Assembly: GCA_900541965.1 (NCBI GenBank)
Contig: UQLN01000019.1
Coordinates: 9,731 to 73,730 of the forward strand
Length of the DNA: 64,000 nt
Reading direction: 5' to 3'
From: an uncultured Parabacteroides sp.
GTDB taxonomy: Bacteria > Bacteroidota > Bacteroidia > Bacteroidales > Tannerellaceae
The notes under the pieces are model-generated. The model was not told the DNA's origin, ran no database searches, and saw nothing but the letters and a program-made list of their open reading frames with translations. Positions within the stretch are counted from its first letter, which is position 1; each line of letters starts with the position of its first letter. A program made the position numbers and the translations under genes. Shown here one piece after another: positions 17,926 through 25,823 of this stretch.

Positions 17926-19215
17926 ATGGACTGGCTTATTGTATGTATACTCGTTATTATCATTATTTTACAACTTATTTTACGACCCAAACAAGACAAA
18001 TCGGACACGACAGATGAACTGAAGCGCCTTTTTGACGAAATGCAACGTTCTTTCGACCGTATAGAAAAAAATTTCCGTGAAGATTTCCGACTTAACCGTG
18101 AAGAAAGCCGTATCGTTGCCCGGGATAACCGCGAGGAGCTAACACGTTCCATGAACGAATTTCGTGAAGCTTTCGATCGTGGTATCGTATCATTCAACAA
18201 TCTACAGCGGGAAAAGTTCGCAAATCTGGACGAACAACAGCGTTTTTTAGTGGCAAACACAGAGAAAAGGTTGGAAGAAATCCGTATTACCGTAGATGAA
18301 AAGCTGCAAAAAACGCTGAACGACCGAATCGGGCAATCCTTCCGCCTGGTTACCGAACAGTTGGAAAGCGTACAAAAAGGATTAGGGGAAATGCAAACCC
18401 TGGCACAAGACGTAGGAGGATTAAAACGGGTACTCAGTAACGTAAAAACAAGGGGAAATATCGGAGAAATCCAACTAAGCATGTTATTGGAACAAATCCT
18501 TGCCCCCGAGCAATATGACGCCAATGTACATACAAAGAAAGGTTCAGACGCCGTTGTTGAGTTTGCAGTCAAGTTACCCGGACGGGACGACATGCACGAA
18601 TTTGTCTACCTGCCCATCGACGCTAAATTTCCCAAAGATGTCTACGAACAATTATTAGACGCATACGACCAGGCTGATGCTTCTGCTATAGAAGCTGCCG
18701 GCAAATTACTGGAAACTACCATAAAGAAAATGGCAAAAGACATTTCCGACAAATATCTTGCCCCTCCGGCAACCACCGATTTTGGTATCATGTTCCTGCC
18801 CTTCGAAGGAATTTATGCCGAAGTAGTACGCCGTTCTTCCCTTTTGGAAGATTTACAGCGTAATTATAAAGTAGTTGTTACCGGTCCTACGACATTAGCA
18901 GCCATCCTCAACAGCTTGCAAATGGGATTCCGTACACTTGCCATCCAAAAACATTCCGGAGAAGTCTGGACAATCCTTGGTGCAGTCAAAAAAGAATTTG
19001 AAAAAGTCGGCGGAATGCTGGAAAAAGCCCAGAAAAACCTGCAAACAGCCAGCGGGCAAATAGAAGAAGTATTAGGAACCCGCACCCGTGCTATCCAACG
19101 TAAACTAAAAGATGTGGATACATTGAGCGACCGCGAAGCACGTGCAATCATTCCGGAAATCGGAGCTTTCACCAACGATGAGGAAATAACAGAAGAAGAA
19201 AATAATAAATCATGA
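17926..19215 (+). CDS. rmuC: DNA recombination protein RmuC homologue
   Basis: From the ATG at 17926 the product has 429 residues. It starts with one membrane helix (DWLIVCILVIIIILQLIL), then a long coiled coil rich in Arg and Glu (about residues 20-150). The RmuC domain follows, with GGLKRVLSNVKTRGNIGEIQL, LPIDAKFPKDVYEQLLDA, FLPFEGIYAEVVRR and VVTGPTTLAAILNSLQMGF. RmuC proteins have a nuclease-like core and limit recombination between inverted repeats in E. coli. The gene overlaps the next one by 4 bases (ATGA) and is the first of a three-gene operon that ends in dinB. Confidence 0.95.
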   Translation: MDWLIVCILVIIIILQLILRPKQDKSDTTDELKRLFDEMQRSFDRIEKNFREDFRLNREESRIVARDNREELTRSMNEFREAFDRGIVSFNNLQREKFANLDEQQRFLVANTEKRLEEIRITVDEKLQKTLNDRIGQSFRLVTEQLESVQKGLGEMQTLAQDVGGLKRVLSNVKTRGNIGEIQLSMLLEQILAPEQYDANVHTKKGSDAVVEFAVKLPGRDDMHEFVYLPIDAKFPKDVYEQLLDAYDQADASAIEAAGKLLETTIKKMAKDISDKYLAPPATTDFGIMFLPFEGIYAEVVRRSSLLEDLQRNYKVVVTGPTTLAAILNSLQMGFRTLAIQKHSGEVWTILGAVKKEFEKVGGMLEKAQKNLQTASGQIEEVLGTRTRAIQRKLKDVDTLSDREARAIIPEIGAFTNDEEITEEENNKS

Positions 19216-20795
19216 AGAAAAGACAAATCCCCCATACCTACGTTATTATATTTTATATCATACTTTTTTGTGCTACTTTAACCTGGTTTATACCGGGAGG
19301 GCAATACACTGAAATAATTAATGCTGAAGGACAAAAAACAGTAGTTTACCAGGCTGTCGAACATGTACCCCAAACCTGGCAGGTATTCGCTGCTTTCTAT
19401 AAAGGCTTCGTTGATAAAGCGGATATTATTGTCTTTATCCTGATAATCGGGGGAGCTTTCTGGATTGTAAATGATAGTAAAGCCTTCGACATCGGCACAA
19501 TCAGCTTCCTGCGCCGCGCCCGGAGAATGGAAAACAACCGCTTTCTCCGGAAAATCGGAGTGGAAAACTTCCTCCTGATTTCCATCATGCTTCTATTCAG
19601 TATTTTCGGAGCTGTATTCGGAATGAGTGAGGAAACCATTGCCTTCTGTATGGTATTGGTTCCTATGGCCATATCAATGGGATACGACTCTATAACAGGT
19701 GTCTGCATGGTATTCGTCGCGGCAGGATTAGGATTTGCCGGAGCGATACTCAATCCTTTTACCATAGGAATAGCCCAGGGATTAGCCGGAATCCCTCTCT
19801 TTTCCGGTATTGAATACCGCATATTCTGTTGGCTGGTCATTAATGTGGTAGGCTTTACCTATATACTACGATATGCAGCCAGAGTAAAGAAAAACCCCCG
19901 CCTTTCCCTGGTATATGAAGAAGACCAGTACTGGAGGGATTTGCATGGCAACAACTCGTTTGAAATAGAATACCATACTCCTAAAACAGCCTGGGGCTGT
20001 TTTGGAGCACTCACTATCATACAAATTATATTTTCTATATGCTACCCGGTCACCAGTTTAAAAATAGGGAACAGTATAATAGAAGGATTACCATTATTAC
20101 CCCTGTTGACTGTTGCATTTGTCATAACATCTGTTGCCGCTCTCCGGAAAACAGTACATCTGTATATATTAAACCTGTTGTTCTTCACTATTTTTTATCT
20201 GATTACCGGAGTAATGGGATATGGCTGGTATATCATGGAAATTGCCACTTTATTCTTTGCCCTCGGACTGGCGGCTGGAATTTCCAACAACCGAACCCCT
20301 AACGAACTTGTTAAGTTATTTATGGAGGGGTGTAAAGATATTATGAGTGCCGCTCTGGTGGTAGGTTTAGCCGGAGGAATTATAGTGATTTTAAAAGACG
20401 GGCTTGTAATAGACACAATCCTCCACAGTCTTGCCCAAGGAATGGACGGGCTCGGACAGGTAGCTACAGTCGGTATGATGTATGTTATACAGACGCTTAT
20501 CAATCTGGTTATTCCGTCCGGAAGTGCCAAGGCTGCTTTGACAATGCCTATTATGGCGCCATTTTCGGATTTAATCGGTCTGTCCAAACAGGCTACGGTA
20601 ATGGCATTCCAGTTCGGTGACGGATTTACCAATCTTCTGACTCCGACCTCCGGAGTCCTGATTGCCGTTCTGGGAGTAAGCCGTATTCCTTACGACAAAT
20701 GGTTCCGGTGGGCATGGAAATTTATTTTATTGCTGGTGATTCTCGGGTTCTTACTGTTAATTCCGACTGTACTGATTCCGATGAACGGATTTTAA
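19212..20795 (+). CDS. YfcC/DcuC-family inner-membrane transporter
   Basis: This 527-residue protein has twelve or more membrane helices. It begins IPHTYVIIFYIILFCATLTWFIPGG and ends with FQFGDGFTNLLTPTSGVLIAVLGVSRIPYDKW, both typical of the YfcC family of putative anion or basic-amino-acid transporters. The stretch FGAVFGMSEETIAF and the ILNPFTIGIAQGLAGIPLFSG segment also fit. It overlaps rmuC by 4 bases, and its stop overlaps the dinB start by one base (TAATG), so the three genes are translated as one operon. The substrate has not been settled for the family. Confidence 0.93.
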   Translation: MKKRQIPHTYVIIFYIILFCATLTWFIPGGQYTEIINAEGQKTVVYQAVEHVPQTWQVFAAFYKGFVDKADIIVFILIIGGAFWIVNDSKAFDIGTISFLRRARRMENNRFLRKIGVENFLLISIMLLFSIFGAVFGMSEETIAFCMVLVPMAISMGYDSITGVCMVFVAAGLGFAGAILNPFTIGIAQGLAGIPLFSGIEYRIFCWLVINVVGFTYILRYAARVKKNPRLSLVYEEDQYWRDLHGNNSFEIEYHTPKTAWGCFGALTIIQIIFSICYPVTSLKIGNSIIEGLPLLPLLTVAFVITSVAALRKTVHLYILNLLFFTIFYLITGVMGYGWYIMEIATLFFALGLAAGISNNRTPNELVKLFMEGCKDIMSAALVVGLAGGIIVILKDGLVIDTILHSLAQGMDGLGQVATVGMMYVIQTLINLVIPSGSAKAALTMPIMAPFSDLIGLSKQATVMAFQFGDGFTNLLTPTSGVLIAVLGVSRIPYDKWFRWAWKFILLLVILGFLLLIPTVLIPMNGF

Positions 20796-21880
20796 TGGAA
20801 CGAAAAATCATACATATCGACATGGACGCATTCTACGCTTCTGTGGAACAGCGGGATAACCCTGAATTACGGGGCTTACCCATTGCCGTAGGACATGCCG
20901 AAGAACGGGGTGTCGTTGCAGCAGCAAGCTACGAGGCACGGAAATTCGGCGTACGTTCCGCCATGTCTTCACAAAAAGCCAAACGGCTCTGCCCCCAACT
21001 GATTTTTGTTCCGGGTAGAATGGATGTATACCAAGCCGTCTCCCGGCAAATCCACGAAATATTTCACGACTATACGGATATAATAGAGCCACTCTCTTTA
21101 GATGAAGCTTTTCTGGATGTAACCGAAAACAAGCAAGGAATCCTACTTGCCGTAGATATAGCCAAAGAAATCAAACGCCGTATCCGGGAAGAACTCCATT
21201 TGGTTGCATCAGCCGGGATTTCCTACAATAAATTCCTTGCAAAAATAGCATCCGACTACCGCAAACCGGACGGTCTTTGTACCATCCATCCGGCACAGGC
21301 TGAAAAGTTTATTAATAAACTACCTATCGAATCCTTCTGGGGCATCGGCCCGGTAACAGCCAAGAAGATGCATACGTTAGGTATCCATAACGGAACAGAT
21401 TTAAAGACCTGTTCCTTAGAAATGCTGACGCGCCAGTTCGGCAAAGCCGGAGCATTATATTATGAATTTGCCAGAGGAATAGACTTACGCCCGGTCGAAG
21501 CCATCCGTATCCGGAAATCCGTAGGCTGCGAACATACACTCGAAAAAGATATCTCCATCCGCTCGTCCGTCATCATAGAACTTTACCATGTGGCAACCGA
21601 ACTTATCGAACGCCTGCAACATTCCGGCTTTAAAGGGAATACGTTAACCTTGAAAATCAAATTCCACGATTTCAGCCAGAAAACCCGTAGTATCACACAA
21701 GCAAAAGAACTTTCGATACTGGCAGACATCCTGCCTTTAGCCAAACAACTACTGAATGATATAGAATATACAACCCACCCGATCCGCCTGATCGGGCTTT
21801 CCGTCTCCAACCCGCATGAAGAGAAAGCGGATAAAGCACAATGGGAACAACTGAGTTTCGAGTTCAGCGACTGGGAATAA
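20795..21880 (+). CDS. dinB: DNA polymerase IV (Y-family translesion polymerase)
   Basis: The start is the ATG at 20795, giving RKIIHIDMDAFYASVEQRD; the open frame reaching back to 20699 is within the transporter gene. The 361-residue protein carries the catalytic acids Asp9 (HIDMDAFYASVE) and Asp103-Glu104 (SLDEAFLDVT), the palm stretch VASAGISYNKFLAKIASD and the helix-hairpin-helix WGIGPVTAKKMHTLGI. The C-terminal little-finger domain ends with QLSFEF, a likely sliding-clamp binding motif. It copies past damaged bases. Its position after rmuC hints at shared DNA-damage control, but no LexA-like box was seen upstream of the operon. Confidence 0.97.
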   Translation: MERKIIHIDMDAFYASVEQRDNPELRGLPIAVGHAEERGVVAAASYEARKFGVRSAMSSQKAKRLCPQLIFVPGRMDVYQAVSRQIHEIFHDYTDIIEPLSLDEAFLDVTENKQGILLAVDIAKEIKRRIREELHLVASAGISYNKFLAKIASDYRKPDGLCTIHPAQAEKFINKLPIESFWGIGPVTAKKMHTLGIHNGTDLKTCSLEMLTRQFGKAGALYYEFARGIDLRPVEAIRIRKSVGCEHTLEKDISIRSSVIIELYHVATELIERLQHSGFKGNTLTLKIKFHDFSQKTRSITQAKELSILADILPLAKQLLNDIEYTTHPIRLIGLSVSNPHEEKADKAQWEQLSFEFSDWE

Positions 21881-21941
21881 AAGACCTCATTATTCTTCGG
21901 TTATCTCTGCGCTAAATGGGACAATTTGTTCAGATTGTTGC

Positions 21942-21949
21942 TACCTTTG
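21942..21949 (+). promoter_or_regulatory. -7 box upstream of the broken DUF6078 gene
   Basis: TACCTTTG matches TAnnTTTG and lies 57 bases upstream of the ATG at 22007. The -33 position is not convincing. Confidence 0.45.
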
Positions 21950-22006
21950 TACCATTCATATTTCGAAACTTACACATAAAAAATCTAACGTAAAACAGAC
22001 TCAGTT

Positions 22007-22450
22007 ATGAAAATCAGGAAAGATGGCTTCGATTACAAATCAGTGCCTCGTTATTTCGCGCATTGCTTCAATGACCAATGCCCGAAAACAAATGATTGCC
22101 TACGCCGTTTAGCTGCTATAAACAATACACCGGACAGAAGTTTCATCACGATTGTGAATCCGGCATGTTTCCCTTAGAATGGGCACACCTGCCCCCATTT
22201 CAAACCACAGTCAAAAAGCCATATGGCATGGGGTATCACCCATTTACTTGATAATGTCCCCCACAAAGATGCCACAGAACTCAGGAACGAAATGATTAAC
22301 CATTTCAACAAATCCCTCTACTATCGTTTTTACCGGAAAGAACATGCGCTTTCGCCCGACGACCAACGTTACATCTTACAGCTTTTCAAAGAAAAGGGAA
22401 TCACCGAAGAGCCAGTCTACGATTACTATACCGACGAATATAACTGGTAA
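22007..22450 (+). pseudogene. DUF6078-family gene interrupted by one in-frame TAG
   Basis: The ATG at 22007 opens a frame reading DGFDYKSVPRYFAHCFNDQC and then PKTNDCLRRLAA, the N terminus of the small Bacteroidales DUF6078 family with its cysteines. The frame stops at a TAG (22175-22177). Directly after it, in the same frame and without a gap, the family's C-terminal half continues: CPHF, MAWGITHLLDNVPHKDA, YYRFYRKEHALSPDDQ, KGITEEPVYDYYTDEYNW, ending at 22450. So a single base change, or a sequencing error, separates two halves of one gene of about 147 codons. Function unknown for the family. Confidence 0.85.
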
Positions 22451-22476
22451 AAAAAACAATAGCCCCCTGGTCTGTA

Positions 22477-22617
22477 AAAGTTCCAACTCACATATTAAAA
22501 GTTTCAACAGCATAAAACAAAAAGTTTCAGCCGATGAAACTATAAGTTCCACACGTTGAAACAAAAAGTTTCAGCCTTTGAAACAAAGAGTTTCAAAACA
22601 GAAAAAAAAATTGAAAC
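22477..22617. repeat. array of six ~22-bp units with GTTTCA/TGAAAC arms
   Basis: Units begin at about 22477, 22498, 22521, 22543, 22565 and 22587, a spacing of 21-23 bases. Each starts AAAGTTTCA or a near variant, and the better ones end TGAAACAA. GTTTCA and TGAAAC therefore form a 6-bp inverted repeat around 5 bases in the third, fourth and fifth units (one arm has a mismatch in the fourth). The array sits between the broken DUF6078 gene and the terminator of the metallophosphoesterase gene. No ORF explains it. Confidence 0.8.
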
Positions 22618-22665
22618 TAAATTTAATTCAGATTAGCATCTCCGGCTTTTCAAACAAACAAGAAG

Positions 22666-22709
22666 AAGGGTGTAGCAGCAACCTGTAATATCGGTTTTGC
22701 TACACTCTT
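22666..22709 (-). terminator. hairpin after the metallophosphoesterase gene
   Basis: On the - strand AAGAGTGTAGCA (22709-22698) pairs with TGCTACACCCTT (22677-22666) with one mismatch, followed by T- and C-rich bases. It begins 24 bases after the stop codon and would end the sigma-independent part of the SusCD locus. Confidence 0.65.
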
Positions 22710-22732
22710 ATCAATAATGTCAATATTAAAAA

Positions 22733-23803
22733 TCACTCTATCACCATATCAAACTGATCACAAGCCCCTACACGGTGGGCTAAATGTTTTGTTGATGGAG
22801 ATATACCAAAAAGTGGAGAATAAGTTCTTACTTTAAGAGTCTTTCCATCCGGCGTAAACTCCAAAATACGCAACCAACCGTCACCACCATTACCTTCCCA
22901 TCCTCCTCCAAGTATTTGAACATTAAACATCATTTGGTGTACATTTTTTCCTAAATGATTCTTATCCACTCGATAAGCAACAGAATCTTCAAAGTCACCG
23001 GGTTTACCAGTATGGCCACATATAACCAAGAATATATTAGAAGAAGGTTTTACCAATTTTTCCCATACATCTTCTCCCCAGTTTCTTGGTGTAATTGCAT
23101 AACTTTCATTTTCAGTACGTTTAGCTGTACGCTCCCGTAAAAACGAATGAGTCATAAATATTACTTTATGATCTTTATACTGAGGCTTTGCAATCAATTC
23201 CTTTGCCCAATTCAGCACTTCATCTCTTGGAGCAAATTCAGATGTAATAACTAAAAGTTTTCCCCAGTTTAGATCTTCAAACTCAAAAGCTGCATTCTCC
23301 AAAGAAGCAACTCCATTTCTATTAGGGAATGCACTAACACAAATATCCCGCCAAGCAGTATTCCGCTCAAACGGAAAATATTCGGGAAAATGAGTCATCC
23401 CATTTTCAGAACGTTGATAGCCATATTCATGATTTCCTGCAGAAATAATATAAGGAATTTTGTTATCTAAACGCATAAAAGCCTTAGAAGCTGCAGTCCA
23501 CATTTCTTTACTGGTTTGATTTAACATTTTACGGTTACGAACAATATTTTCATTTTGCTCCACAAGATCGCCTGTACACAAAACTGCCTTGATATTCAAG
23601 TTCTCTATATTATCAGCAATCCATGCTGTACATAAATCAAACAAAGGTTGATTTATATCATATTTAGTATATCCTTGGGGATCCCCCAACAAAATCATAG
23701 AAAATGATTTTTCATTACTCAAATGTTGTTGATCTGCTCTATCCTGAGCAGAAAGAGGTTCTAAAAAACACAAGATACTCCAAATTAAAAATAAATACTT
23801 CAT
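22733..23803 (-). CDS. secreted calcineurin-like metallophosphoesterase
   Basis: This is a 356-residue protein with a signal peptide ending near LSAQ. It carries the metal-binding motifs of calcineurin-like phosphoesterases in order: GDPQ (about residue 40), GDLVE, GNHEY, THSFL and GHTG. The fold cleaves phosphate esters with a two-metal centre. It should act in the periplasm or at the surface. It is the last gene of the SusC-SusD locus on the same strand, 101 bases after the SusD gene, so the imported nutrient may carry a phosphate group. That link is inference. The exact substrate is unknown. Confidence 0.88.
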   Translation of the reverse strand: MKYLFLIWSILCFLEPLSAQDRADQQHLSNEKSFSMILLGDPQGYTKYDINQPLFDLCTAWIADNIENLNIKAVLCTGDLVEQNENIVRNRKMLNQTSKEMWTAASKAFMRLDNKIPYIISAGNHEYGYQRSENGMTHFPEYFPFERNTAWRDICVSAFPNRNGVASLENAAFEFEDLNWGKLLVITSEFAPRDEVLNWAKELIAKPQYKDHKVIFMTHSFLRERTAKRTENESYAITPRNWGEDVWEKLVKPSSNIFLVICGHTGKPGDFEDSVAYRVDKNHLGKNVHQMMFNVQILGGGWEGNGGDGWLRILEFTPDGKTLKVRTYSPLFGISPSTKHLAHRVGACDQFDMVIE

Positions 23804-23904
23804 AGCTTCTTTATTAATTTATATAAATTATTTACGAAAAACAAATGCTTTAACTCCAATAAAAGATATTGAATTATAAACTGTCTATCACTCTATATTA
23901 AGTA

Positions 23905-25794
23905 TCAGTCTTGCCAACCAGGGTTCTGAGTAAGACTTGGATTCATTTCTCTTTCCTTTGCGGGAATCGGCCAAACCCTTACATGTTCACCGACACTAAA
24001 ATGTTTATAAGTTGTCTCACCCCAAATTTGCATCATGCCATTAGAATTGAGTGTACCGATCTGTCCTGAAGAATGGTCTTTAAACTTTCTATCATACCAT
24101 GTACCCCAACGAAGTTCATTAAAATACATTGAATCTTCACCGCCTAATTCCACATAAAACTCTCTACGAATACGTTGACGCATATCCTCTACCCCACTAA
24201 CCTTTGTTGCAGAATAAGTAGGATCATTTAAAAGGACATGCCCAGCACGTTGTCTCACTTTATTTACAAAAAAGACAGCTTCATTCGTTCTATTAAGCTC
24301 ATTCAAACATTCAGCCCTCCGAAGAAGAATTTCGGCATAACGACACAAAATAATATCCTCTGAATACACCCAACGAGTCGTACATTCATCATTTTCTGTA
24401 ACATATTTCCTCCAAAGATAATAAAATTTAGAATTGGTATCTGTACGGATATCATAGGGTTCACCCGTATCTAATATATAAGGCCAACGAAGAGTCCAAA
24501 TATGATTCCCTATTCCAGCTTGATTTCCATTATAAGTTGAATAAGGAGTAATTATTGACTGCATAAGTCGGGGATCACGATCTTCATATGCTCTACGAAT
24601 CCTTGTCTCATTGCCCTGGTCCAAATACTTACTCATATCGGCACCATAAGCAACCATATTATTATAAAGAGTCTGATAATCAGATGTTGCTTCAGTTGTA
24701 CCCCACTGCCCATTACCAGATTGAAGACCATCACGTAGAAAGAAAGCAACTCTTTCCTGAGGTGTCATAGAAGACCATCCCGGACAATATTTTTCCCAAT
24801 CAAAGTCAGATCCATCTGCACATTCATACATTTCTATAAAAGCCGGATTTGGAATATAATTATTCCAAGCTGAGCCACCTGTACAGCGGTTACCATAATT
24901 AATTCCCCTAGGATTGCCCATACCTGTAGTTTCTACACACTGTACAGAAAAAATCATCTCGTCACACTGTTCATTGGCAGGTTTAAAAAGTTGAAAGAAG
25001 TCATCATTTCCAATCGCACCGTTACTGGGACTATAAAGTGCATACCCAAGCTCTTCTATTGCCTCAAAATCAGCAAGAGCTTTATTATAATCCCCCATAA
25101 ATTGATAGACTTGACCTCTAAAAGCATAAGCAGCTCCTTTTGTAACACGACCATAACTACTATTACCTTTTGCATATTTATTCGGAAGATTTGGCTCATT
25201 AATACAATCCGTAAAATCCAAAATTATTTGCTCCCAAACTTCAGATTCAGAAGAGCGAGGTTTGGTTGCTTCCGTACTTGCTACATTTTCTGTATAAATA
25301 GGAACACCTTTCCAAAGCACATTTAAATGAAAATAAGACCAAGCACGAAAAAACTTAGCTTCTGCCTTAAGTTGTGCTTTCTCACTATTCTCCATATCCG
25401 GTACATTATCTATATTATTAATAACATCATTTGCCCTATATACAATTGTGTAATAATATTTGTAATGATTTGATACATTTCCATTAGATGGGGTACAAGA
25501 ACCTGTTGTTACAAAACAGTTATTTCTCCAGTTCATATCAATATCCATCACAGAAGAACATGCATCAAACGGAATCCCCTTTGCATTATCATAGTTTTTC
25601 GAGTACTTATCGTAAAGTCCATTATACACTCCCATTACTGCTGCACGAGCCAAAATTGGGCTATCCCAAACATTGGAACTAGAAAAACTATCACTTGGTA
25701 GTGTATCCAAAAGATCGCTTTTACATCCCACCATCACTAAAAATATCATTGATGTCACCCAAATAACTGTTGTCTTTCTAAATATTTTTTTCAT
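23905..25794 (-). CDS. SusD/RagB-family surface lipoprotein
   Basis: The 629-residue product has a lipobox MVGC and mature start KSDLLDTLPSDSFSSSNVW, typical of RagB/SusD proteins. Helical repeats follow (AEAKFFRAWSYFHL, GAAYAFRGQVYQFMGDYNKALADFEAI). The C-terminal half has EILLRRAECLNELNRTNEAVFFVNKVRQRAG and then RIRREFYVELGGEDSMYFNELRWGTW, the usual landmarks. It is 29 bases after the SusC gene and should cap that barrel. The size is at the large end for the family. Confidence 0.95.
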   Translation of the reverse strand: MKKIFRKTTVIWVTSMIFLVMVGCKSDLLDTLPSDSFSSSNVWDSPILARAAVMGVYNGLYDKYSKNYDNAKGIPFDACSSVMDIDMNWRNNCFVTTGSCTPSNGNVSNHYKYYYTIVYRANDVINNIDNVPDMENSEKAQLKAEAKFFRAWSYFHLNVLWKGVPIYTENVASTEATKPRSSESEVWEQIILDFTDCINEPNLPNKYAKGNSSYGRVTKGAAYAFRGQVYQFMGDYNKALADFEAIEELGYALYSPSNGAIGNDDFFQLFKPANEQCDEMIFSVQCVETTGMGNPRGINYGNRCTGGSAWNNYIPNPAFIEMYECADGSDFDWEKYCPGWSSMTPQERVAFFLRDGLQSGNGQWGTTEATSDYQTLYNNMVAYGADMSKYLDQGNETRIRRAYEDRDPRLMQSIITPYSTYNGNQAGIGNHIWTLRWPYILDTGEPYDIRTDTNSKFYYLWRKYVTENDECTTRWVYSEDIILCRYAEILLRRAECLNELNRTNEAVFFVNKVRQRAGHVLLNDPTYSATKVSGVEDMRQRIRREFYVELGGEDSMYFNELRWGTWYDRKFKDHSSGQIGTLNSNGMMQIWGETTYKHFSVGEHVRVWPIPAKEREMNPSLTQNPGWQD

Positions 25795-25823
25795 CTTTCT
25801 AATTATCTTGATGTTCTTACAAA

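Noticed and set aside
17871..18593. A - strand open frame of 240 codons rich in Ser and Arg
   Set aside because: It is the antisense shadow of the rmuC coiled coil; the text is low complexity and matches no family.
22344..22564. Small open frames over the 22-bp array
   Set aside because: They run across the tandem repeats and the end of the DUF6078 gene; the text is repeat-derived.
22477..22617. A CRISPR array
   Set aside because: The units are about 22 bases with no distinct unique spacers of normal length, the repeats are degenerate, and no cas genes are present.
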